39,741 nt of DNA. Origin: Cymbomonas tetramitiformis (Eukaryota > Chlorophyta > Pyramimonadophyceae > Pyramimonadales > Pyramimonadaceae). The stretch is taken from assembly GCA_001247695.2 (NCBI GenBank), contig LGRX02024658.1, forward strand, positions 1-39,741, written 5' to 3'. How positions within the stretch are numbered: position 1 is the first letter of the stretch; each line of letters begins with the position of its first letter. The notes below the pieces were generated by a model. That model did no database searches. It saw only the letters and a list, made by a program, of their open reading frames with translations, and was not told where the DNA came from. Below are positions 1 to 9,880 of the stretch, piece by piece. Both the position numbers and the translations under genes were made by a program.

Positions 1-890
1 CCACCGTGGCCACCATCGACAGCGCCGCTGTGGCCACCATCGACAACGCCGCCCCCGTGGCCACCACCGAGAGCGACGACGTTGTGACGTCCACTGCCGA
101 CAGCGTCGCCACCGTGGCCACCATGGACAGCGCCACCGTGGCCACCATCGACAACGCCGCTGTGGCCACCATCGACAACGCCGCCACCGTGGCCACCACC
201 GATAGCGACGACGTTGTGACGTCCACTGCCGACATCGTCGCCACCGTGGCCACCATGGACAGCGCCACCGTGGCCACCATCGACAGCGCCGCTGTGGCCA
301 CCATCGACAACGCCGCCACCGTGGCCACCACCGAGAGCGACGACGTTGTGACGTCCACTGCCGACAGCGTCGCCACCGTGGCCACCATCGACAGCGCCGC
401 TGTGGCCACCATCGACAGCGTCGCCACCGTGGCCGCCACCGAGAGCGCCGCCACTGTGGTCATTGCCGAGATCGCCGACACCGTGGCCACCACCGAGAGC
501 GACGACGTTGTGACGTCCACTGCCGACAGCGCCGCTGTGGCCACCATCGACAGCGTCGCCACCGTGGCCGCCACCGAGAGCGCCGCCACTGTGGTCATTG
601 CCGAGATCGCCGCACCGTGGCCACCACCGAGAGCGACGACGTTGTGACGTCCACTGCCGACAGCGTCGCCACCGTGGCCACCATCGACAGCGCCGCTGTG
701 GCCACCATCGACAACGCCGCCACCGTGGCCACCACCGAGAGCGACGACGTTGTGACGTCCACTGCCGACAGCGACGCCACCGTGGCCACCATCGACAGCG
801 CCGCTGTGGCCACCATCGACAGCGTCGCCACCGTGGCCACCACCGAGAGCGCCGCCACTGTGGTCATTGCCGAGAGCGCCGACACCGTGG
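1..890. repeat. GC-rich minisatellite, GTGGCCACCATCGACA-type units
   Basis: Imperfect tandem units of about 24-27 bp, grouped into larger blocks of 108-162 bp, each carrying one copy of gacgacgttgtgacgtcc. The array starts before the window and ends abruptly near 890. Confidence 0.85.
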
Positions 891-916
891 CTAGGGAGAG
901 GAACCAGAATACCTAA
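3..916 (+). CDS. partial low-complexity A/T/V/D repeat protein, frameshifted
   Basis: Not recognised. The frame enters from outside the window and reads as degenerate 8-9 residue units of the VATIDSA/VATIDNA/VATTES kind, punctuated six times by an acidic DDVVTSTAD block at about nucleotides 73, 205, 337, 499, 633 and 741. Near 613 one A is missing relative to the otherwise identical block near 473 (gccgac versus gccgc), so the frame that opens at 6 stops at 647 while the continuation runs from 617 to a stop at 916 (end VARERNQNT). No signal peptide, membrane segment or known domain is visible. It could be a structural or surface repeat protein, the tail of a retroelement polyprotein, or simply a translated minisatellite: the repeat is open on the opposite strand too, because GTGGCCAC is self-complementary. 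Confidence 0.4.
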
Positions 917-976
917 GAACTGGAATCTTAGCTAGGTACCTTAGAATGGAGTGATTTCAGGAGATGGATCACTCCT

Positions 977-991
977 AAGGGGGGGGAGTTG
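977..991 (+). other. possible polypurine tract and LTR start
   Basis: AAGGGGGGGGAG at 977-988 is followed directly by TTGTGCC, the usual arrangement of a retrotransposon polypurine tract before an LTR that begins TG. No second LTR copy is in the window, so this is a suggestion only. Confidence 0.3.
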
Positions 992-1797
992 TGCCAGGGG
1001 GCACGACGCCTTAAGCACTTGGGGAGTATAGAGACTCCATACCGTAGAGTGCTGGCCCGACTCGATATCGATCCGCGATCCGATAGCTCGAGTATGCTCA
1101 TGAGACATGTGTGAGATAGAAATGCACATATAGGAGGAACGGGGGAAGAGCTCGGCCTGCTGTTAAAAACTAAGAAAAATGTCTTCGGACGTGCACCTCA
1201 GTCTGGCCCTGATCCAGTGATATAATATAAAAAGAAATATGTACCTTTACATAGCTCTCCCAAAAAGACATGAAATAACATACAGAGTGGCCCTGACCCA
1301 CGAGTGTGTAGCATAGTGCCCCAGGCACATTGAGCGTGTAGACCGGTATTCTCGCCCCACTTGCTGCAGCGGAACGATGTGCAGCCTGGGGTGGGCTGCC
1401 AGTGGGTCGTTGCGTGCGTGAACGTGCAACGAAAAATTATTATTCTAGAATAGAAAAGTAACAATCCTAGAATAGAAAATTAAAATTTTAATTTTCAAAT
1501 GCAGACTGAAAATTTTATACCGTCCCTCGAAAAAATATTATAACAATGTTGCCAAAGGAATATGTGTATATCGGGAACTATTGGGGAAAACTTTCGGTTT
1601 TTCATTCGTCCACGAAAAAAACGTTATAAGTTTTTCTCCGATATGTGTCAATTCAATTTCATAGTTAAATTTGTTATGCAAATTTCTTGAAGCGGTGAAC
1701 AAATTCCTAGATATAACATTTTTAAAATTTGGTACCTTCGAGCAGTCACTATATGCAATGCCTAGGGCAGGGGGCATACGAGGTGCCCCAACGCCTT
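992..1797. other. no gene seen
   Basis: No coding-like frame. It holds a short inverted repeat (gtgccagggggcac, 991-1004), an AT-rich stretch with repeated ctagaatagaaaa near 1444-1480, and a short palindromic aaaattaaaattttaatttt segment near 1476-1497. It may be LTR sequence if the tract at 977 is real. Confidence 0.5.
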
Positions 1798-1960
1798 GGG
1801 AATAAAGAAAAGGGGCGGAAGGGTGGGGGGAGAAGGGGAAGCCCGAGAAAAGGGGGGAGGGAAGGGGGTGCAGTAGGGGAGGAGGGAAAGAAGGGGAAAT
1901 GCGGAAAAAGAGCAAAAAGCGAAAGCGCTTCCAGCGGAAGCGCTTCCAGCGAAAGCGTGA
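1798..1960. repeat. purine-rich tract ending in a tandem hairpin motif
   Basis: About 110 bases of almost pure A/G on the plus strand are followed at 1918-1958 by alternating gcgaaagcg and cgcttccag words. These can fold on themselves (agcgcttccagcggaagcgct). Confidence 0.7.
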
Positions 1961-2262
1961 AAACCCCATACAACCCGTTAACAAGTCTAGATAGACCCAC
2001 TACAAGCCTCGATTCAGCCCCATTTATTGGCGATTACATCGCCATGAATACTATGCCACCCACCATGGTGTTTGTTCACATTGCTCCCATTCACATTCTC
2101 TATATTATCTCGAAAATCTACGAAATGTTTTATTGTCTTCAATATCGTAATTTATATAATACATATCACGTCGATCACTCGCCCTTGCGTCCATGTCCAC
2201 TTTCATATCATGTGCACGTAGCTATCAAAGCCTCCATTATTGTTTAGAGTTCCTCTCACACC

Positions 2263-3235
2263 ATGGCTGAATTTACTTGGACTAGTCCGGGGAAAACTAA
2301 ACCATCCGAAATCTATGAGGAAAGTGAGGACGAAGACGAATTCGTGGATGTGAACCGATCTAAGTCGCGCACTGGGAAGCATAATCGAGTAACTTGGGTG
2401 GCACTCCTCTCCTTAGTGCTCACTTTCCAGGCGTGTGTAGGTAGAGAAAGTGAGAGCAGACTCCCCTTCCGGATATGTTCATGCGGACAAGCCTTATGTA
2501 TCGAAGAAGGAGGGTAGTAAGACTACCAAGTATAAGTGTAAGCTACACAATTCTTTTGGGTGTGCAGTATACTACAAAGTTGTTGAGTTTATTATTTCTT
2601 CCCCGGAAGGAGGCAAGATTACTGTGTTCTCGTTATGAAAACGCGGGGAGCACGACCATACTACATGCCTTAGCAAGGGGATAAGTCTAGCTGACAAGGA
2701 GTTTATTGATACTCGGGTTGCCGCACGACTAGGAGCCAAAAAGATCTGGAAGTCAATTGCTTCAAGGAATGTGCAGAGACCGTCATACAAGCAAGTGCGA
2801 GACTACGTTAATAACAATCGGGCAAACATATGTGAGCATAGTAACATTCGAACATATGGAGATTACTTGGAGTTGTGAAAGGAACACAACATCCTTGTTC
2901 CCAATGCAACTACAAGTAAACACACTCCGGGCATGCTATGCTTCTATGAGGGCAAGCTATTATTAGGTGACAATAGTCTCGTGATCGTAAGTGACTATGA
3001 CAAGCCTAATACTCCACCTCCTTTACCAATTGAAGCCTTGGACATTTTGGAAACGTGCAAACAATGGAAGGCTGCGAAGTGGAAAGAGGACCCTACAATC
3101 ATTGAAACTACGCTGGTGAACTCCTTCCGCACGTTGCTCTCGTCTACATCCACGCCATTCTTTTGTGAGTTGCTTATGCTCCCAGAACTTGTCTTGCTTC
3201 GCCATCTCGATGTCATATACTTGGCCTCTCGATGA
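2263..3235 (+). pseudogene. MULE-like transposase N-terminal relic with FLYWCH-like zinc finger
   Basis: A broken coding region. It opens with MAEFTWTSPGKTKPSEIY and an acidic EESEDEDEF stretch. After a frame change near 2450-2510 it reads YKCKLHNSFGCAVYY, then a linker and GEHDHTTC, which is the C-C-H-H spacing of FLYWCH/WRKY-GCM1 fingers seen at the N-terminus of Mutator-like transposases. A helical segment follows (SLADKEFIDTRVAARLGAKK) with VRDYVNNNR, also usual just after that finger. An in-frame TGA lies near 2878, after which the same frame continues (KEHNILVPNATTSKHTPG) to a stop at 3235. The DDE catalytic core is not present; sequence past 3235 turns into a TGACA-rich tract. The frameshifts could hide introns, but a decayed fragment is simpler. 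Family assignment is from motif shape, not a search. Confidence 0.55.
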
Positions 3236-3410
3236 CAGATGTCACTCACCTTAGGTGGATGACAGACATTATGACTGTATATGTCATAGTCGACCGTACT
3301 GACAATACTTGACGACTGTATGTCATTATGACACATGAAATGACATGGTGTGACAGGTATGACAGGTATGACACATATGTCATCGGTCATATCCCTGACA
3401 GATCTCCCCT
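3236..3410. repeat. TGACA/TGTCA-saturated tract
   Basis: More than a dozen copies of TGACA or its complement TGTCA in about 175 bases, including gatgacagatgtcac and tandem ggtatgaca. No regular period is visible. Confidence 0.7.
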
Positions 3411-3780
3411 CTTAGAAGTGTTGTGACCTCACAATCTAGGGTGCATACCTTTTGTATATGTCTTTGATGTCTTTGTTGTTGAACTGGCCAGTCTTCTTAC
3501 ACCGATGAGGCGTCCCTCAAGGTGTTTTAGGATATCGGGGGGAACTGAGTCCACTTTAAACCCTCACCTTAGGCTTTTAGCCCTACAGTTCTTAGGATGT
3601 AGCCCCCCTGATTGCTTGGCGTTTCGTATTTCAGAGTGACGCTCAGGGTACCTTCCGAGGTTTACGTTACGGAGAGATATTGCGCTTGCCGATCGACGAT
3701 TTGACCCTTTGGGTACTTGTTTCCACGGCCTTATATAGTGCATCCACCCCTTCCTCTCCTCCTGGAACTGCTATGGAGGT
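3411..3780. other. no gene seen
   Basis: Unique-looking sequence lying 3' of the minus-strand gene that ends at 3781. It may hold that gene's 3' untranslated region. Confidence 0.4.
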
Positions 3781-5126
3781 TCATAGGCCGAATGGAGAAC
3801 CTTCTTTTCCAAGGTTTGTTTTAATGCAGGCGGAGAAGGCCCTGCTTAACGAGATATACAATATCGTCCCAACATGTGTTCAACATCCCATCAACAGGCT
3901 GCAACCATCACGATAGCGTGCTGCAGCACTATTGCAGCGAGCCACGTGAGGAATGGTGGGAGGGAAACCATGCCCCACGAGAGTCCCTTACCTTGCACTC
4001 CCGCCGGCTAGTGGAGGGCTCGTGGGTGCCTCAGCATTGGGCGGCGGGGGGGACTCCTTGCTTTGGGCCTCGTGCGCCTCGGGGGGCGCCTCGCCCGCAT
4101 CTCTGCACAATATCGTCCCAACATGTTTTCAACATCCCATCAACATGCTGCAACCATCACGATAGCGTACTGCAACACTATTGCAGCGAGCCACGTGATG
4201 AATGGTGGGAGGGAAATCATGCCCCGCGAGAGTCCCTTACCTTGCCTCTTGCATGCCACGAATCCTTTCGACAATCCGTTGCAAGCAATTAGGCACCGGT
4301 GGAACAAGTCGAAACGATTTCCCCTTAAAGGTTACCGTTGCCGGTTCTAGCTCCAAGATGTCGGAAGGTGGTAACCAAGTCGGCCACGCGGTATTGTCTG
4401 GAGATAAATCGTGCGCCAATCTGGAGAAATCGTGCGGGAGCAGTCGCGTTGGCAGCCACTTATGATGCCATACCGTGTCCACTTCCACATAGTGCGCATC
4501 GACTTTCCTGCAATGTGTTCCAGGATCCCTACAATATAATCTCAATATGTATGCAACATATGGTAACCATGTTGCATACATGTAGCAAAGAGTCCTGTGA
4601 AGCAAGAAAGACACAACCTCAACGTCGAGAAGAAAGAGAAAGGGTGCTACCTCGCGGACAACTCCAGTTCCCTCGTAGATATTGGAAGATGTGGAGGCGC
4701 AATCCATGCCAAAAGGCGTTCCTTCTTCGTAATCGTTTCATACTCCGGGTCGCGGAAGCCTTCCGCGGTACTCCAACCTTCCGGGAATATGAGCTTGATA
4801 TTGGGAGGGGGTTTGAGCGATGTACCCTCCTGAGCATTGGAAGGTTTGATCGGCTCTCGATCGGCTAAGCACCCGCCTTGCGCGGGATTTCTCATCGCGC
4901 GCTTGGCTAACGAAGATTGTTGTACGGGGGGGGCCGCCTTCCCTTGGACGAGGGCGGCGGCTCTAGCCGAAGGCAAGCCGGTTCGATGTCGCTCCGCATC
5001 ACTTGGTGATGATGATTGAGGGGATCGTTCATGGCGAGGTCGCTTTTCACCATGAACAATTTGATCTCCTCGGACCATACTGCATTGAAGTCCCCTTTAC
5101 CACGCCCATCACCCTTCGAAAATGTA
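3781..5126 (-). CDS. unrecognised multi-exon gene with near-identical introns
   Basis: Not recognised. Four exons are supported: 5126-4651, 4507-4241, 4102-3992 and 3841-3781 (stop TGA 3783-3781). Every junction is GT-AG and every intron is phase 2, so the frames join: LELSA-R-KVDAHYVEV, GMQEA-R-DAGEAPPE, LAGGSA-R-AFSACIK. The 267-bp and 111-bp exons are fully open. Exon 5126-4651 reads TFSKGDGRGKGDFNAVW, then needs one extra base in the run of eight G near 4926 to continue as VQQSSLAKRAMRNPAQ, so there is a homopolymer indel (real or sequencing). The acceptor at 5127 implies further 5' exons that I could not define. The product has a W-rich middle (VWHHKWLPTRLLPHDF) and a Pro/Ala/Glu-rich tail. 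Three introns are 143, 138 and 150 bp, all made of the local CAATATG/TGCAACATG vocabulary. Confidence 0.6.
3842..3991 (-). repeat. introner-like intron, copy 1
   Basis: Last intron of the gene at 3781-5126. It begins GTAAGGGACTCTCG and shares about 131 bases with the intron at 4103-4240, with roughly seven substitutions by eye. Its 3' end differs (TATATCTCGTTAAGCAG). Confidence 0.75.
4103..4240 (-). repeat. introner-like intron, copy 2
   Basis: Penultimate intron of the same gene, GTAAGGGACTCTCG to ATTGTGCAG. It is nearly identical to copy 1, while the exons on either side are unrelated to those around copy 1. Confidence 0.75.
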
Positions 5127-5330
5127 CTGCAACTATGCTGTAATATGTTGGACATATACTGCGGACATATTGACGATATGCTGAAGGAACTTTCAAGTAA
5201 AGCAATAACCCAAAAGTAGGTTTTCGGACCCCCCCACAAAAAACGCACACAAGCTATGTCGCAAAATATAGCTCCTGAGTCCATATAACAAGTCTCACCA
5301 GAATTGAAGAACATGTTTTTTCAACTTTTT

Positions 5331-5520
5331 TAGGGCTCACTTCAACACTTCCGCAGCATACTGAAAGGGGGGGCTAAAGGCAGGGCTCAAGGTCTTGAGC
5401 CCTCACGTATTGAAGTGAGCCCTCACGTATTGAAGTGAGCCCTCACGTATTGAAGTGAGCCCTCACGTATTGAAGTGATCCCTGCCTTGAGCTCTGCAGG
5501 CGGTTGCACGCGGTTGCACG
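5331..5520. repeat. 20-bp tandem array TGAGCCCTCACGTATTGAAG
   Basis: Four exact head-to-tail 20-bp units around 5395-5478, preceded at 5332 by the inverse word agggctcacttcaa. Two cggttgcacg units follow at 5500-5520. The same word is reused in the foldback just downstream. Confidence 0.85.
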
Positions 5521-5562
5521 CATATTGACCTTTACAAAAATTTAAAAAACTTTTTAGAGGAG

Positions 5563-5814
5563 AATCTGTTCAATACTACTTCAATACGTGAGGGCTCATT
5601 CTAATACGTTACCGCTTGCAGGCGTATTGAAATGGCGTATTGGAGATGTATTGAAAACTGCTGATGTCAGCTTTGCCAGTGCCACGTCAGACGGATCTTC
5701 GCAAAACTGACTTGGCACTTTTTCGACCCATCTCCAATACGCCATTTCAATACGCCTGCAAGCGGTAACGTATTAGAATGAGCCCTCACGTATTGCAGTA
5801 GTATTGAACAGATT
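5563..5814. mobile_element. foldback (MITE-like) element with 86-bp arms
   Basis: Left arm 5563-5648 and right arm 5729-5814 are reverse complements with about one mismatch, around an 80-bp loop. The loop contains a second imperfect pair, TGCCACGTCAG and CTGACTTGGCA. The arms include caatacgtgagggctcattc, and a diverged copy of that stretch lies near 9380-9455. I see no clear target duplication. Confidence 0.75.
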
Positions 5815-5944
5815 GAACGATTTTCGGGGAAACAATTTTGGAATTTTAATTTTTAGGAGAATCTGCACCCCTCGTTCGTGAATCGAACGGCCGAATTCGT
5901 AACTCAAGAAGTACCCCCAAAATGACCCCTGAGATGGCCTGGAT

Positions 5945-6102
5945 AAAAAAGGTTGTCATTGACCTTTAGATGGAGGTGGTACACTTCGCCAGCGAGGAGG
6001 AGCTCAACTCCTCGCAGACAAGGTGTATACCTCCAGTGGGACTCGAACCCACTACCGCAGGCTTTGAAGACCGACGGCCAACCACTAGACCATTGTGACA
6101 AC
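5945..6102 (-). ncRNA. tRNA-like Pol III unit with extra 3' hairpin
   Basis: On the minus strand, A-box TGGTCTAGTGGTTGG and a perfect B-box GGTTCGAGTCC give a type 2 Pol III promoter. A D-arm (GGTC/GGCC), an anticodon-arm with loop CTTCAAA (anticodon position UCA) and a perfect T-arm (GTGGG/CCCAC) can be drawn. The sequence after the T-arm, TGGAGGT, does not pair with the 5' side. It opens a hairpin of about 65 nt that closes with ACCTCCA. A perfect 7-bp pair, GTTGTCA at 6102-6096 and TGACAAC at 5958-5952, encloses the whole unit, and TTTTTT follows at 5950-5945 as a terminator. It could be a SINE, a tRNA pseudogene, or a novel tRNA-like RNA. The anticodon stem has one mismatch, so decoding function is doubtful. 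Confidence 0.55.
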
Positions 6103-6475
6103 GTGATTGAAAAGATGTTGCGTATTGGGTTACAGTACAGTAACGTATGAACACAAATGAAAAATCGGGTTAGACGTTCCCCCCCCCAAAAAAAAGAAAA
6201 AGAGCGCGATGACAATCGAGATGCACGATGGACGAAATTTCAAAATGCATTTCCAAACGGTCGGTCGTCGCAGGTGCAATGCGCCCGATACATGCGGCCA
6301 ACATGCGTGCACGATGCATGGTAACACCCATCGCATCACGGCAACGTACGGAAGGCCTCCTGGAAGCACGTTGACGTTCCAGCAGCCGCCCTTCCAGCAC
6401 GTTCCAGCACCAGCCAGCAGAGGTGTAAACAAAGCCAGCAGAGGTGTAAGAAAAGCCAGCAGAGGTGTAAGAAAA

Positions 6476-8402
6476 ATGTCAGTCAAAGAGTTGCACGCTG
6501 AGTATGTAGAAAGCTGCGAGCTGTTTGGCGTTGAGCATACGCACGAGGGCTTCGTTGACTACGTTGCGAAGGTGAGGGCAAAGGGGACACCTAGCGAGCC
6601 CAAAGGGATCGAGGAAACCCCATTGGCTTTCCTCGACAAAGGCAAGAAAAGGGCGAAGGAAGACGACGAGGACGATGAGGAGGGAGGGGGGGAAGGGAGC
6701 AAAAAAAGGCGCAAGGGGGCTCGAAGCGCGTTCGAAGCTCAACTAATTAAAGCATGTCACGAGGAGTTTGGTACGTACTAAGCATGCGGCTTCGTTTACT
6801 TAACTTGGTTCCTTCGTTGCATGAAAAAATATTGATTTGGGAAGGGTTTGGGGAGAATTACTTGCAGAATTGCGCGTGAAGGACGGGCGTCTTGAGCCCC
6901 TACTTCACGTGCCGAAGCAAGAGTCCGCGGTGTCGAAGTACGTCACCGCGGTACAAAACCGCTGCAAGTGGGCGACCGCGCCCACTAACTCCTTCGTGCG
7001 GGCGAAAGCCCGTTCGATCGTGAACAACAACCGATATCTTTGGAAGTGCGGCCGGTGGGCGACCGACACGAAAACCGGAATGTGTACGTGGGTGGACCCC
7101 CAAAAGCTACATCCGTACACCACGTGTATGGAGGAGGGGGTCCCTACCACATGCCCGGTGCGGCAAATCGCCAAGAAGATGGAGGTGCTCAAAGCCCTCC
7201 CCGAATTCGAATTGGAGGAGGGGCCTAACAGCAAGGTGGAGTGCTTGCAAGGGGAGGCAAGACAGCGGCTGGGTACGTTCCCACCCTCTAATACACTTGA
7301 CACACGCTCGCAGTATATGTGAAGCATGCCACAGCACACCTTGAGCATACTCAGCATACTTGTGCACCTTTCTGAAAGGTAGGGCAACAATATGCCTGCA
7401 ATATGTATGTAATATACCTGCAACATACCTGTAACATACCTGTAACATACTGTACACATACGACATAAAACTTACGGTTGATAGCATTTTTTGTTTGCAG
7501 TCGCCTATCTCTACGACCACAACGCCCCCGACAAGGACGACGAGGAGGAGGCTGACCGCCTGGAGGCGGATGCCAAGAAAAAGGAGGTGGAGGCCAAGGC
7601 CAAAAAAGCACCCGCCTCCGCATCCGCATCCGCAAAGGGCAAGGCCAAGGCCTCGGAGGGCCCCGCCTCCGCATCCGCAAAGGGCAAGGCCAAGGCGGCC
7701 GCGTCACCGGCCCCGTCACCGGCCAAGCCCGCCAAGCTTGCCAAGCCCGAAGCCCCCAATGTTGAAGACATCTTCAAGGTGGGGAAAGAGGTGGTGGTGT
7801 ACGCGGGGGCTCAAACGGAGTACGAAGCGATGAAGAGTTCGCTCCGTCCCGACAAAGGCGGACTCGTGACGAACACCGGCCGATTGAAGGCCAACGTCGG
7901 GCTGTTCGCCGGGTTGGTGGTGGCGAATGCGGTTGGGGATATTCTCCCCAACCACATCATGGACGGCCCCGATTTCCCCCTCACCGAGGGGCTCATCGGT
8001 ATCAAGGTGCGCACCAACCCTTTCAATATGTGCACAATATGTGTACAATATGTCTGTTATAGTACTGTAATAGTACTGTAATAGTACTGTAATAGTACTG
8101 TACTATATTTCCCATATTTGACACATGTATTTCGTTTGGTGGGGCTGCAGGTAACTGATATCCTCGACATGAAGATGCTTTGCAAAGAGAAGCCATATGC
8201 ATATGTCCGCAGCGCCATCTCCTACATCATGAAGGAGGTGGACACGCGCCTCCCGGAAGGGATGGACGCTAGCCACCGAGTGGGGAATCCCGGCTCGGAG
8301 GCGTCCCTCCTCTTGCAGAAGGCCTTCATGCGCGAGGGAAGAACAAAAATAAAAAACCTTGTAGTGGACGTAGCCTACGTACGGCAGGGGGAGCATTTGT
8401 GA
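6476..8402 (+). CDS. unrecognised four-exon gene, nuclear-type charged protein
   Basis: Not recognised; 485 residues when spliced. Exons 6476-6770, 6868-7272, 7501-8006 and 8151-8402 (stop TGA). Donors are GTACGT, GTACGT and GTGCGC, acceptors CTTGCAG, TTTGCAG and GCTGCAG. Phases agree at each join (EEF-E-LRVK, QRL-V-AYLYD, GIK-VTDIL) and total length is a multiple of three. The start is the ATG in gaaaaATGtc, giving MSVKELHAEYVES. Residues 55-85 hold acidic runs beside KKRRKG, a likely nuclear localisation signal. Exon 2 has a Trp/Cys-rich segment (RCKWATAP, KCGRWATD). Exon 3 has a Lys/Ala/Pro linker with two ASASAKGKAKA copies, then a more ordered C-terminus. Introns 2 and 3 are made of caatatg-type repeats. 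No catalytic motif is visible; it could belong to a large mobile element. Confidence 0.65.
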
Positions 8403-8429
8403 AACAAATTTGACAATTTGTAATTGTAT

Positions 8430-9235
8430 TCAATATTAATTGTGTTCAATATGCCTCTCGTTGACATATGCAATAGGTCCACAGCATACTTGCAGCATGT
8501 TGAATATGTCTGTGCAATATGCATGCAATAGGTCTTCAGTATATATCCAATATAGGCAACTTTTATTTCAATACATATGCAATATGTCCACAGTATATAT
8601 ACAGCATATTGAATTTGCATGTTCAATACGTATGCAATAGGTCCGCAGTATGTATCCAACATACTGTATGTTCCGTTTCAATACATATGCAATATGTCCG
8701 CAATATATATACAGCATATTGAATTTTCATGTTCAATACGTATGCAATAGGTCCGCAGTATGTATCCAACATACTAAATGTACCGTTTCAATACATATGC
8801 AATATGTCCGCAATATATATACAGCATATTGAATTTTCATGTTCAATACGTATGCAATAGGTCCGCAGTATGTATCCAACATACTAAATGTACCGTTTCA
8901 ATACATATGCAATATGTCCGCAATATATATACAGCATATTGAATTTTCATGTTCAATATGTGTGCAATAGGTCCGCAGTATGTATCCAATATACTAAATG
9001 TACCGTTTCAATACATATTCAATAGGTCCACAATATATATACAACATATTGAATTTACATGTTCAATACGTATGCAATATGTCCGCAGTATGTATCCAAC
9101 ATACTGAATGTTCCGTTTCAATACATATTCAATAGGTCCACAATATATATACAACATATTGAATTTACATGTTCAATACGTATGCAGTAGGTCCGCAGTG
9201 TGTATCCAACATATTGAATGTTGACTTACAATATG
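8430..9235. repeat. 110-bp higher-order repeat made of two 55-bp monomers
   Basis: The landmark cagcatattgaattt recurs at 8611, 8721, 8831, 8941, 9051 and 9161, exactly 110 bp apart. Each unit is two diverged 55-bp monomers, one starting CAATACGTATGCAATAGG and one CAATACATATGCAATATG. Edges are degenerate. The ORFs predicted here are only translated repeat. Confidence 0.9.
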
Positions 9236-9560
9236 TATACAATATGTATACAATATGTGTGGCAATATGTCTGCAACATGCCTTCATAGTGTTTGCGACA
9301 TGCATGGTGCATGTCTCCAACCCTATACTACACATATGTTGAAGGCATATTGAAATAACTCTCTGCATCAGAACTTCAATATGTCTCCAATACGTGAGGG
9401 CTCATTCTAATACTATGTTGCACACATGTTGGAGCGCTTGCAGGCATATTGCACACATATTGTAACATTTTTTATTGTATTGAACATTTATTGTCAATAC
9501 GCGTGCAATATGCCTGCAATATGTGTTCAATACGATGTATTGCACGCGTCCAGAAACGTA
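9236..9560. repeat. degenerate CAATATG tract with a diverged foldback fragment
   Basis: Continues the caatatgt/gcaatatg vocabulary without a fixed period. Around 9380-9455 it contains tctccaatacgtgagggc, then ctcattctaatac and cgcttgcaggc, matching the left arm of the foldback at 5563. Confidence 0.6.
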
Positions 9561-9562
9561 GG

Positions 9563-9880
9563 GATTGGATAGGGTTTCCTTACGTATGTACCCGACTAAC
9601 CCGTGATAGTGCGAAACAGATAGCAAGTTCGGAGTGGTTTGAGTTATAGTTTGTTATATGCTTATGAAATGCTTCCAAAATGATCATGAGTGACCGGAAT
9701 GTCGTTGGTTCATCGCCGGGTGCCCCGTACGGCCGTGTGTCGCTTGAATTGGATAGGGTTTCCTTACGTATGTACCCGACTAACCCGTGATCGTGCGAAA
9801 CAGATAGCAAGTTCGGAGTGGTTTGAGTTATAGTTTGTTATATGCTCATGAAATGATACTAAACATGATCATGAGCTGTG
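9563..9880. repeat. direct duplication of about 130 bp
   Basis: The stretch starting ggatagggtttccttacg at 9567 recurs at 9751 (offset 184 bp) and stays nearly identical through catgatcatgag. No coding potential is evident. Confidence 0.8.

Noticed and set aside
5395..5478. 20-bp direct repeats as a CRISPR-like array
   Set aside because: The units are contiguous with no spacers, and the context is eukaryotic.
8440..9370. Several 60-70 codon ORFs on both strands
   Set aside because: They are translations of the 110-bp repeat and its degenerate edges; all share the same MQYVCN-type repeated peptide.
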